In this document: piece after piece, positions 42,501 through 50,515 of the stretch
Position numbering within the stretch: the first letter of the stretch is position 1
Layout of the letters: every line of letters begins with the position of its first letter
Source: Megascapheus bottae
Taxonomy: Eukaryota > Chordata > Mammalia > Rodentia > Geomyidae
Direction: 5' to 3'
Length of the DNA: 64,000 nucleotides
Assembly: GCA_024803745.1 (NCBI GenBank)
Contig: JANJXV010000196.1
Coordinates: 1,624,501 to 1,688,500, forward strand
The notes under the pieces: generated by a model
Told to the model about the DNA's origin: nothing
The model's input: the letters and a program-made list of their open reading frames with translations, nothing else
The model's database searches: none
Made by a program: the position numbers and the translations under genes

Positions 42501-45500
42501 GACTTTTGAAGAAGTAGGGCTCCTGGGCGTGCCTCACCTGCTGTGCCCTGTGCCAGCCCAGACACACCTGTGCACATGATCCGTGCGTGAGTGGTTGTGT
42601 GCCCTGAGCGCCGTGGTCAGGCGCCTGACGGGCTGTGTGCAAGGTGCTGCTCCTGCCCATTCCTGGGAGGTGCGTTTAGAAAGTCCCTGAAGAACACCCG
42701 AGCCCTCCAGTGTGGTTTGCATGCAGTTACTCATTGTTAAAAGTCGGTCAGAGAAACTATTACTAACTTTGGATAAACAGTATAAACCAATATTTTGAAA
42801 ACCTGTCTTAAAAAGTAATTAGAGCTGTTTTGGGGGAGAGCACGTTTGTGTTTGAATAAGGCTTTTGCGTTAGTATGGAATTCCCCTGTTTGGAGATCTG
42901 GTGACTTTGTGGGTTTTGGTCCTGTTCCAGACCCTTCACAAACAAGGGGCCGTTTACAAATGTACTTAAGGAGGGAATTAGCTGTCCTCGCCGAGCCGTC
43001 TCACCCTGCCGCCGGCAGGCAGCTGGCTGGGCTGCCCCTCCTGGGCTGGGGGCCTCTGTGCGCTCTGGCCCCCAAGACCCCCTGTGCTGCCTGCCCAGCA
43101 CTGCACCTGCCCCGCTTCCCCCAGATTCTGCTGCAGGCCTCTGACTTGGCACCTTCCTGCCTCAGGCTGCAGCTCTCTGGACTTCTCTGGCAGCCCTGGC
43201 TTGCAGGCCCAAGCAGCACGTACACACGCCCTCACGTCAGGACACACGCCCTCACGTCAGGACACACACCCTCACGTCAGGACACACGCCTTCACGTCAG
43301 GACACACGCCCTCACGTCAGGACACACACCCTCACGTCAGGACACACGCCTTCACGTCAGGACACACGCCTTCACGTCAGGACACACGCCCTCACGTCAG
43401 GACACACGCTCTGGCAGGGAGCTCACCATAGCCATGACAGACAGCTGAGAAAAACAGCTTAAGAGGAGGAAAGATTTTGGCCTGAGGTTCCTGCTACCTC
43501 AGTCTGTGACACCCCTGGTGTCTGAGAGGAGGCAGGGTGTCACACTGCCAGAGCCTGTGGTGAGGGAGGCTGATGGCCTCATGTGACCGCGAGAGGGGCA
43601 GGGAAGCTGGGCCACCTGACAGATACCTCCAGGGAGGAGCTGGCAGTGGTGGGCTCCCTCCAGCCAAGCCCCTCACCCTCACCCACCATTCCACTCCGAG
43701 CTCCTGTCCACAGGGCTGGGGGCCTCGAGGTGGCCCGCCTTTCAGTGGCATCTCCAGCAGCCAGGCCTTGGACACACGAGCCCAGGTGACCCTCAGCCAC
43801 TGCACGGTGAGTCCAGAGCTGTGTCTGGGGAGGGAGGACAGGCAGGGCCTCCTGTGCAGGCAGGGCCAGCCCTCGGAGCACCACGGAGGGAGGCTTCGGC
43901 CCACCCAGTCCTCACCACGCCCCTCTCCCCAGCTCATCTCCATCCCGGCATCTCTTGTAGCCCCCGGTGTCTTGGAAGTGGAGTGCAAGTCTGTGGTTGA
44001 GTTGGAGCTCTGTGTACGTGTGTGTGTGCGTGTGTGTGTGCGCGTGTGCGTGTGTGCGAGCGCTCGCACACACTAACCAGCGGTCCTGGGCAGGTAGGCA
44101 GCAGGCGAGGTCAGGAGTGGAAGAAAGTGACTTGCCTGTGGAGCGTGGCTGTAGCGCCGCGCAGGTCTCCGCTCATCTCGGGAGCGCGTGAAGGCCTGTG
44201 TGAGCTTCGCACACATCTGGTGAGTTTCCTTCCATGTGTTGAAGGTCTCTGAAGGGAGACATGGTCCAGCTGTGTGGCAGGAAAACTTAACCCATAAGCC
44301 CGTGGGCTCTGTCTCCCCATCTGAGCTCAGGAGTCCGGCCAGTGACCCTTCCCATAGCCAGCTGGCGTGCACTGCACACTGCCCACCCGCACACCTGTCA
44401 GGACCCGGGGCACCCTGGGGAAGAGAAGCCGCAGGGAGCTGGGGCGTTCATAGGAGTTGATCTTACGCATGTGGGCACACTTCAGGAAGTGTTGGTCATG
44501 CTTTCCAGGCTGTGAGGAACTCAGGGACATATTTTTTTAACTTAAAGAAAGCCCCATTATGAGACACGAAGACCTGTTAGGGGAGATGAGCAGGGGACCT
44601 TGTCGTGCTTCCCAAAGGCCCTACCCAGACCGGCGTGGAGGTGCCGGGAGCGTGAGCACTGTTAGTTAAGATGCTGTCTGTGTGTGTATGACCGCCTGGC
44701 TTCAGTGTGAACCGTGCTCCGTTCTGAATTCCTAAACCAGATGGACTAAGTCTTGGGGTCCTCCCAGCCCCGGTCTCGACCCACCCTCCCAGGAGACGGG
44801 GGCAGCGCTAGCCCTGCGCTGCGAGTGCCGCCGTGCGGTGAGAAGGGTCCCGCAGCCTCCCTCTGCCCACAACGGGGCCTCTGCCCTGCCCACGAGCCAC
44901 CCGTGCCCTGCCCTGCCCTGGTGGCATGCCAGAGCCCCGGGGGGCTGTCATGTAGCCACGTCAACCCCAGACAAAGGAGCCATTCACCCCCTTCTCTCAG
45001 GACGTGCGGGGCAGCCCTCAAGGTTTGTCACTTGAGTTGAACAGACTTGGCTTGGTGTAAGAGCATTGTTACAGAGCTCTGACAGTGACAGGAGTCACCC
45101 TTGCTCTCGGTGTGCCATCTTACAGACCAGACATTGTTAGTAGCAGTGAACCAAAAGAATTAAAACTCTAACCCAGGTTGTACTTTTAACCCGGTTCTCT
45201 TGTGGATGCTTCTGTAACTGGGATGACAGGCAGAAGCCACCAGGCCAGCTTTTTATTGGTTGAGATGGGAATCTCAGAATTTAGCCTGTGGTTGGCCTGA
45301 CCATGGCTGTCCCGGCCTGGGCTTCCTGAGCCGCCTGAATGACTGGTGTCATCCAGCCATTGGTTGGCGGGATTCCTGAACCTTTGGGGGGCTGGCCTAG
45401 AGCCGCAGTCCTCCTTGCTCAGTATTTAGGGGAACAGGTGCCATGCCGCTGGCACCTCGCTAGAAACAGTATTTATCCTTTCTCGTCTCCCTCCGCCGCC

Positions 45501-47255
45501 CTCCTCCTCCTCCTCCTCCTCTTCCTCCTCCTCCTCCTCTTCTTCTGCCTCCTCTTCTTCCTCCTCCTGCTCCTCCTCTTCCTCCTCCTGCTCCTCCTCC
45601 TCTTCCTCCTCTTCCTCTTCCTCTTCCTCCTCCTGCTCCTGCTCCTGCTCCTCTACCTCCACCTCCTCCTCCTCCTCCTCCTCTCTTACTCTCTCTTTGT
45701 GCTAGTACTGGGGCTGGAGTTACAGCTCTGCACTCTCGGCTCTTTCATGGCTGGCGCACTGTCTCCTTGAGCCATGCCTTCCGTTCTAGCTCCTTGCCAG
45801 TTAATTGGAGAAGAGTCTTTCGGATCTGTCTGCCCCGTTTGGCTTCAAAGTTTGATCCTCTGGTTTTAGTCTCTTAGGTAGGTAGGACTGCCACTGCAGT
45901 ATTTCAGGTTTGCATTACAGGTGTGTATCCCCTCTGCACTTAGCGAGGAGAGCCCAGAGGCCTCTGGGGTGTGGGGTGCTCTGTCTTAGCCGGGCAGAGC
46001 TGAGGTACCGTAGCTGCTGCTCTTTCAGCTCTGCTCTGGGCCTCACTGGCCAAGGCAGGAGTCACATGGCAGTGCCATCTGCTTGAAGTCACCTCTAAAA
46101 CATGGGTCAAGTTCATTTCCGAGGTTTAGGCCTGCTTTGTGCCGGTGCTGGCCTCTCACTCAGCTCTGCCATCCTTTGACTTGACTCGGTGCTGAGAGGC
46201 CCTGGGCGCTGCCCAGCTGGGGTCCCCTTCCCTGGTCCTGCCCCAGGCTGCCTTCACTGATGCAGGACACACCTGTGCTTCGGTCTTGGTGTTGAGCCTT
46301 AGACTTAAACTAGCTGGTGTGGGAGGGGACGCCCTCTCACCCGCGTGCGTTGGGGAAGCTCTGCCTGAGGATCTCCTTCCTCCAGGGGCCCTGAAGACAC
46401 CTGCTTCGAGTTTGGAGTTTTTCCTGCCATCCTGAGTTTCCCGCTCGACTACCCGCTGAGCCCCCCCAAGATGAGATTCACCTGCGAGATGTTCCACCCC
46501 AACAGTGAGTCCTCCTCCTCCTCCTCGTCATCATTGTCGTCCTCCCCTTCCTGCTGTGTGGGCCTGGGGTGGTGGAGGCAGGACCAGACCAACTTGGCCT
46601 TTGGTCAGTTAGGTGTCCTACCACAGAGTTGTGGATGCGCTTGTGTCCCGGTGGTCCCTGGAGCACGCTTGAGTGTGGTGGAAGCTGGTGGGGCTGGCGG
46701 CGGGGTGTCCACTGGCAGCCTGGCTTGAGCAGGTGTGGGAGCTGAGCATGGGCTTAGGAAGTAAAGCCCTGGACAGGCTTGGTGGCAGGGAGGGCGGTTC
46801 AGAGACTCCGCTTGTGGGGACAGTAGGGGACAGCCTGGGTGCTGGACGCGCTCTTTCTCGAGCTGGCGCTGGTGGCAGGTTCCTAGGTCATCAAGAGAGG
46901 TCAAAGAACAATGAGACTCCTGACATTTCTAGATCCTTCTGAAACGGCCTTGTAGTCACTGGCCATGGCACGTGGTCAGTATCACTTGAGTGGTTCTGTC
47001 GTGCCACACCTCAGCCACCTGGGGCGTGTGTGTGTGTGTGCGTGTGTGCGTGTGTGTGCGTGTGTGTGCGTGTGTGCGTGTGTGTGTGCGTGTGTGTGTG
47101 CGTGCGTGTGTGTGTGTGCGCGCGCGTGTGTGCGCGTGTGCGCGCCCGCCTACGTGGAACCCCCAGTTTACTGTCTGCACTGCTGTCCCCGGCAGTCCTG
47201 GGGACCGAGGGCTGGAGCTGTCTGTCTGGTGGAAGTGCGGCTGGCAGGAGGTCAG

Positions 47256-47298
<43 letters not shown>

Positions 47299-48964
47299 TC
47301 GGGGTGCGTGGCCCCACGTGGTGCTGGAGCCGGGTGAGGGCCGGGTGTAAGCGGCCGGAGCCTTCTCCTGGCCGGGTCAGCCGACGCTCCAGGCAGCGGG
47401 GCCGGGCGCGTTAGGAATGTCTGAGGAAATCTGTCCTGGTGTCTGCAGGTCCTCCTGTGCTCGCTCCTGGAGGAACTGCGTCGAGAAAGTCCCTGGGGTG
47501 GGGTGGGGGCGCCACCCTGGCTGGGGTGCTCAGGCAGCGGTGCGCAGTGCTCACCGCGCCGCCGACCTTTGCAGTCTACCCTGACGGCAGGGTCTGCATC
47601 TCCATCCTGCACGCGCCCGGCGACGACCCCATGGGCTACGAGAGCAGCGCCGAGCGGTGGAGCCCCGTGCAGAGCGTGGAGAAGATCCTGCTCTCGGTGG
47701 TCAGCATGCTGGCAGGTATGCCGCCGCCCCGCCCCTCCGCCGCCGCCCCGCCCCTCCACGGCCGCCGCCCCGCCCCTCCTCGGCCGCCGCCCCGCCCCTC
47801 CACGGCCGCCGCCCCGCCCCTCCTCGGCCGCCGCCCCGCCCCTCCACGGCCGCCGCCCCGCCCCTCCTCGGCCGCCGCCCCGCCCCTCCACGGCCGCCGC
47901 CCCGCCCCTCCACGGCCGCCGCCCCGCCCCTCCACGGCCGCCGCCCCGCCCCTCCTCGGCCGCCGCCCCGCCCCTCCTCGGCCGCCGCCCCGCCCCTCCT
48001 CGGCCGCCGCCCCGCCCCTCCCCGGCCGCCGCCCCGCCCCTCCTCGGCCGCCGCCCCGCCCCTCCTCGGCCGCCGCCCCGCCCCTCGGCCGCCGCCCCGC
48101 CCCTCCTCGGCCGCCGCCCCGCCCCGTCCCGCCCCGTCCCCGCAGGCCTGGCCTTTCACCATCTGGGCACAGGGCTTTCAGAAGCCAGGAGCCCCCCTGT
48201 CCCCTCCCCAGCCTCCTCCCGTTTCTGCCCGCAGAGCCTGGTGGCTTCATGTCACCTGTCTGGGCTGTCCCAAGTGTGAGTGCACTTTGGTGGTGGTGGC
48301 GGCTCAGTCGTGCGTTGGCCTCTTCACGCCATTGGCGTTGCTGGGGTCCAGGGTGGAGCATCGGATGTCACGGGAGGCGCAGGCTCTGCCCCCGGGAGTG
48401 AGCTGGCCTAGAAGGCGGGGAGCGGGATTGGAAGGGTGAGACTCGGCTGGAAGGGGCAGTTGAGTTGGCTCATGTCAGCCTGTGGGAAGGTCAAGGTAGC
48501 GAGGAGCCGGAGCCCTGGCGCGCGGTGAGTCCCGTCGTGTGGTGAGGAGGCACAGCGCTGGGCTGGCCCCGGGGAGGACGTGAAGAAGGTGCAGGCGCTC
48601 CCGTCCTCTCTCCAGAGCGCGTGAGCGCGGGGCAGCTGTCCCCAGCGCAGGGAGAGAAGTGGAGGCCCGGGTGGCTGCTCTGAGAGGGGCCTTTGTCATC
48701 TGCTTCCAGACCTGCTCCCTTGGGTTTGAAGCCCCACCTCCTTCTCCAGGACTCCTGCAAACCCCCCCCCCCCCCCCGTTGCAGATGAAGCGGGGTCCTG
48801 GCCCCACAGCTCGTGCTCAGAACCTTGTGCGTGATCTTCCCTCCCTTTCAGAGCCCAATGATGAAAGCGGAGCCAACGTGGATGCTTCCAAAATGTGGCG
48901 GGACGACCGTGAGCAGTTCCACAGGATTGCCAAGCAGATTGTGCAGAAGTCCCTGGGGCTCTGA
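30550..48964 (+). CDS. UBE2G2: UBE2G2, ubiquitin-conjugating enzyme E2 G2
   Basis: Joined exons 30550-30592, 40993-41028, 41126-41171, 46386-46504, 47575-47715 and 48852-48964 give 165 codons plus TGA, the length I recall for the human protein. The UBC fold is complete: N-terminal helix [24 protein letters not shown], the PxxYP-like [24 protein letters not shown] with catalytic Cys89, the G2-type insertion [17 protein letters not shown], and the C-terminal helices. In the family this E2 builds Lys48 ubiquitin chains for ER-associated degradation with the ligases gp78/AMFR, HRD1 and TRC8, and is recruited to membranes by AUP1. Compared with the human sequence from memory, residues 152-153 are HR instead of YK; I noticed no other change. 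Confidence 0.98.
30829..31215. repeat. (CCCCGA)n / CCTCGATC compound minisatellite
   Basis: About 390 bp of hexamer CCCCGA-like units are interrupted by CCTCGATCCCGAC and CCCCGGC. They lie about 240 bp after UBE2G2 exon 1, still within the CpG island. Several stop-free frames arise from the lack of T-rich codons. Confidence 0.93.
31543..31722 (+). repeat. IDL-Geo SINE
   Basis: Forward ID-like half ('gcctagtggttaaaaagtgc' to 'gagtcctcggtaccacgtac') followed by a Geo half ('ggctcaagtggtagagcttt' to 'ctgagctcaggcc'). Confidence 0.87.
32195..32505 (-). repeat. Partial Geo SINE followed by B1-Geo SINE
   Basis: An antisense Geo fragment (about 32195-32270) is interrupted by a new T/G-headed B1-Geo antisense dimer (32276-32505) containing 'ctggtgattcattggaggtc' and 'cctcctgagtccctaggatt'. 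Confidence 0.8.
33213..34350. repeat. Compound minisatellite of CCACA/CCACG pentamer blocks and a constant spacer
   Basis: Fourteen copies of a spacer of about 37 bp (ctgaaggcctcccgggcc... ctccatctcc) alternate with blocks of CCACA, CCACG and occasional CCATG pentamers. Pentamer blocks vary from about five to nineteen units. Within each block CCACG units come first and CCACA units last. On the minus strand this yields VWCGVAW-type open frames, which are artefacts. Confidence 0.95.
34483..34830 (-). mobile_element. L1 3' end, antisense (probable)
   Basis: A T-rich start (antisense of poly-A) and 'gaagggttacatgatattca' precede a C-rich tract (34588-34640), which is the complement of the polypurine tract common in L1 3' UTRs, and then AT-rich sequence. 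The organisation resembles the antisense L1 at 39.4 kb, but no ORF2 motif was recognised, so this is an inference. Confidence 0.5.
35625..35760. repeat. 45-bp tandem repeat, three copies
   Basis: Three 45-bp units run from ttcccaccagcacccc to cgaccccgcccac. The third differs by two or three bases. The period keeps frames open. Confidence 0.95.
36259..36576 (+). mobile_element. 5'-truncated L1 insertion with perfect target-site duplication
   Basis: A 318-bp segment matches the sense end of L1 ORF2 and a short 3' UTR ('gatacagaaaatgtggtcta', 'ggaattctacatagcc', 'gggaagtggatgaatcta') and ends in poly-A. It is bracketed by the 14-bp direct repeat aaaagccccttctc at 36245-36258 and 36577-36590. 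Severe 5' truncation and an intact duplication indicate a recent, target-primed insertion. Confidence 0.9.
36714..36925 (-). repeat. B1-Geo dimeric SINE (partly deleted)
   Basis: Antisense Geo half ('cttgagctcagggcctgaac'), a shortened middle, the linker 'gatagtaaattggagctaag', and a B1 half ending 'ggggtgagccaccagtgccc'. Confidence 0.82.
38122..38545. repeat. About 80-bp minisatellite with (CCCT)n arms
   Basis: Five units start at about 38123, 38201, 38284, 38366 and 38456. Each has a fixed 36-bp part (ctggagccttcctggKactg, then gtcctcagtcctgat) and a variable CCCTCC run. The plus strand is almost purely pyrimidine in the arms. Confidence 0.93.
39226..39411 (-). repeat. IDL-Geo SINE
   Basis: Antisense dimer from 'cagtcccaggcttgagctca' to 'taggccaaactcccagccc'. 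Its Geo half retains CTTGAG copies 57 bp apart, the arrangement seen in the SUMO3 intron 1 array. Confidence 0.9.
39412..39905 (-). mobile_element. L1 3' end and ORF2 fragment, antisense
   Basis: The T-rich head and 'gatgtacagaggggttacag' are followed by AT-rich 3' UTR. Antisense ORF2 comes next ('ggttgatcttgtatcctgcc', 'actttgctaaagtgttttat'), matching the 56.6-kb copy. Internal deletions have made it non-functional. Confidence 0.8.
40090..40549. repeat. Inverted SINE pair: B1-Geo (-) and young IDL-Geo (+)
   Basis: The antisense B1-Geo spans about 40090-40312. The forward IDL-Geo spans 40348-40549 with a pure A tail, and is flanked by the direct repeat tcaatagccag at 40337-40347 and 40550-40560. 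The Geo halves are complementary and about 200 bp apart, 450 bp upstream of UBE2G2 exon 2. Confidence 0.9.
40993..41028 (+). CDS. UBE2G2: UBE2G2 exon 2
   Basis: The acceptor is tgcctttgtag and the donor gtaaga. The 36-bp exon encodes [12 protein letters not shown] with both end codons split. It joins in frame to exons 1 and 3. Confidence 0.96.
41126..41171 (+). CDS. UBE2G2: UBE2G2 exon 3
   Basis: The acceptor is ctctacag and the donor gtaagt at 41172. It encodes [15 protein letters not shown] plus the first two bases of Met. Only 97 bp of intron separate it from exon 2. Confidence 0.96.
41738..41884. repeat. SINE remnants: Geo 3' end (+) joined to B1 antisense (-)
   Basis: A forward Geo end ('cccagagttcaagccccagg') and an A run abut an antisense B1 half ('ggtgtgagccagcagcaccc'). 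Confidence 0.7.
43222..43408. repeat. 20-bp tandem repeat, nine copies, each with TGACGTG
   Basis: Units of 20 bp (cacgtcaggacacacgccct-type, with c/t and g/a variants) repeat nine times without length change. On the minus strand every unit reads TGACGTGA, the ATF6/XBP1 (UPRE-type) core. Confidence 0.95.
44014..44070. repeat. (TG)n/(CG) mixed dinucleotide run
   Basis: Alternating purine-pyrimidine sequence (tgtgtgtgcgtgtgtgtgtg, then cgcgtgtgcg) followed by gcgagcgctcgcac, a potential Z-DNA segment with a small palindrome. Confidence 0.88.
45494..45690. repeat. (CTC/CTT)n polypyrimidine tract
   Basis: Nearly 200 bp of CTCCTCCTCTTCCT triplets carry scattered G. On the minus strand it reads as poly-Glu codons. 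It is capable of forming intramolecular triplex DNA. Confidence 0.95.
45690..45925 (-). repeat. Decayed B1-Geo SINE
   Basis: 'gtgctagtactggggctgga', 'ttgccagttaattggagaag' and 'ttgcattacaggtgtgtatc' mark a heavily mutated antisense dimer. Confidence 0.65.
46386..46504 (+). CDS. UBE2G2: UBE2G2 exon 4
   Basis: The acceptor is cttcctccag and the donor gtgagt at 46505. It encodes [31 protein letters not shown] and TCEMFHPN. The donor runs straight into a (TCC)n tract. Confidence 0.97.
46505..47574 (+). other. UBE2G2: UBE2G2 intron 4
   Basis: It begins with a (TCC)n tract in the donor region (46508-46550). It contains a long (TG)n/(CG) run (47027-47147) and a (GTGC)n run (47256-47300). The rest appears unique. 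Confidence 0.8.
47027..47300. repeat. (TG)n/(GTGC)n microsatellites
   Basis: About 120 bp of TGTGTGCG alternating dinucleotides occur, then after about 105 unique bases a pure GTGC tetranucleotide run (about 11 copies). Both are Z-DNA-prone and probably length-variable. Confidence 0.93.
47575..47715 (+). CDS. UBE2G2: UBE2G2 exon 5 with catalytic cysteine
   Basis: The acceptor is gacctttgcag and the donor gtatgc at 47716. It encodes [15 protein letters not shown] with catalytic Cys89, then [14 protein letters not shown] and [19 protein letters not shown] 22-bp GC-rich VNTR begins within a few bases of the donor. Confidence 0.97.
47716..48851 (+). other. UBE2G2: UBE2G2 intron 5
   Basis: It opens with the 22-bp GC-rich VNTR, continues as unique GC-rich sequence, and has a C13 homopolymer at 48766-48778 about 75 bp before exon 6. 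Confidence 0.8.
47721..48135. repeat. 22-bp GC-rich VNTR next to a splice donor
   Basis: About 19 units of gccgccgccccgcccctcctcg (or ccacg) run from within about six bases of the exon 5 donor. A 22-bp period shifts frame each unit, and the absence of T/A-rich codons leaves all frames open, which explains the long spurious ORFs on both strands. Confidence 0.95.
48852..48964 (+). CDS. UBE2G2: UBE2G2 exon 6, C terminus
   Basis: The acceptor is ccctttcag and TGA is at 48962-48964. It encodes [29 protein letters not shown] and IVQKSLGL. His152-Arg153 replace the Tyr-Lys that I recall in other mammals. Confidence 0.96.
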
Positions 48965-50155
48965 GACCCGCCCCGCACACGTGCGCAGACGTGCAGGCCC
49001 CAGATGGCAGCGCGCGCCACCTGCAGGGCCACGGCAGCCTCGTCTCCTCCCTTTCCACCCTGAACAGGCTTTTCTTCTGCCGTGGCTTGTGTCGCGTAAT
49101 GGCACAGTGGGCTGCACTTGCAGTGTTCCTCCTGAGGGCTTCGGGTATTGCTACCTCTCCCCCAGCCGCACCTCGTCCCCGGCTCCCCCGCTCCTGCGTA
49201 GCGCAGCGCTGAGCCCCTGCAGCTCCTTGCTGGAGCCCTGCAAGCAGCAGAGTCAGGTCCTGTGCTCAGTGACAGCCATGCTCCTTTTGAGACTCCTGGG
49301 CTGGAGCAGCAGGCGGGTCCCCAGAGGCCTTACTCACTGGCCTTTACAGCCTGCCTGGTTCCATGCCGTGTGGACTGCACGGTCACGCTGAGTGCTTTCA
49401 GCTGGCGAGAAATGGGGCTGAAGGCTGTGCTGGCCACTGCGGCTGACGCTCCTCCCGCCACAGGAGTCACTGGTGCCAGGGCCAGCAGAGCAGGCCCTGG
49501 ACCCAGGGCTGTGCCCTGGGGCTGCACGGGTGGGACTGTCGGCACAGGCCACCCTTGGCACGGATGTGTGGCCCGCCCTGGCCCCAGCTTGGGGAGCCCC
49601 CGTGGTAACTTGGATGGCGGCTCCAGCCGCAGACCAGGCTGTGCAGCAAGCGCCAGCCCCTCACGAGTAGTGACAGACGTGACACTCGCACACGAAGACA
49701 CCTGGCCCCTTCCCAGCAGGTGCTGAGAGCTGGCGTCTGTTTGTAAAGAAGGCCCGGTGTGAGACAGGGAGCGCTTGTGACTCCCTAGAGGCCTGTGTCG
49801 TGTCCCTCACACTGCACGGTTAGTTCTTGGTTCAGGGCTCCCTATCTAGCGTCTCTGAAGACACATTGAGTGTGATGGTGTTTGGAGGAGTGGAGGACAG
49901 AGTAGTATTCTGCAGGTACAAACAAGATGCCTTCTCTAAAGGAGCAGAGCAACGGCTGTGTGTGCAGACTGCCACGCCGCAGGGCTCCCCTGTGGCAGCC
50001 TCCACGGAGGGGGAGGAGGTGAGACGGCCTCCACAAACCCAAGTATTTTTATTCATTTGTATTTATTAAATAAAAAAAGAAAGTCCTATAGCACCTCTCT
50101 TCTGCGGTGGAAGTGAATTACTGCATCAAAAAATAAAAGTGTTTCTCCCTCTGCG
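48965..50155 (+). other. UBE2G2: UBE2G2 3' untranslated region with two poly(A) signals
   Basis: The 3'UTR is SINE-free. AATAAA hexamers at 50069-50074 and 50132-50137 lie 63 bp apart. The second is followed by a T/GT-rich region (tctttcttttgttgtgtttg), the usual downstream element. Alternative cleavage at either site is possible. Confidence 0.82.
50069..50137 (+). terminator. UBE2G2: Tandem AATAAA polyadenylation signals of UBE2G2
   Basis: Two canonical hexamers (50069 and 50132) have a GU-rich element after the second. Spacing to cleavage is inferred as about 15-25 nt. Confidence 0.8.
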
Positions 50156-50357
50156 GTATCTTTCTTTTGTTGTGTTTGACCTGGAACCTGAAATACCAGT
50201 GTCACCTGCTGCGGAGCTGTCCAGAGGGAATCTCCCTCTCCACCTTCCTGCCTCCTCCCCATCTCTGGCCCAGGCTTCAGGAGACAACGATGGCTAGAAA
50301 GGCCTGTGTGGCTGCTGATCTATAAGGAGTTGAGGTTTGATTTGTGTTTTTGTGGTT

Positions 50358-50515
50358 CACGGAGCTTGAACCCTGGGCCTGGGCTGTTCCTGAGCCACAG
50401 CACCACTCCCGGTTTTCTGGCGGTTAACTGGAGATAGGAGTCTCTCGTTCTTTGGTGCCTGGGCTGGCTTTGAACCCGGATCCTCAGATCCCAGCCTCCT
50501 GAGTAGCTAGGGTGA
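50358..50515 (-). repeat. B1-Geo SINE, shortened
   Basis: Antisense Geo remnant ('ggagcttgaaccctgggcct'), the linker 'ctggcggttaactggagata', and a B1 half with 'cctcctgagtagctagggtg'. Confidence 0.82.

Larger units (their letters stand above)
41172..46385 (+). other. UBE2G2: UBE2G2 intron 3
   Basis: It holds a SINE remnant at about 41738-41884, a 20-bp tandem repeat (43222-43408), a TG/CG-rich dinucleotide run (44014-44070), a 190-bp polypyrimidine (CTC/CTT) tract, and a decayed SINE (45690-45925). Unique-looking sequence fills 41900-43200, 43420-44000 and 44080-45200. No exon was seen. Confidence 0.75.

Noticed and set aside
45426..45662. Poly-glutamate frame on the minus strand.
   Set aside because: It is the complement of the CTC/CTT tract.
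47439..48439. Proline/arginine-rich frames of about 260-320 codons overlapping UBE2G2 exon 5.
   Set aside because: They run through the 22-bp VNTR in all frames. The real coding unit here is exon 5, with clear splice sites.
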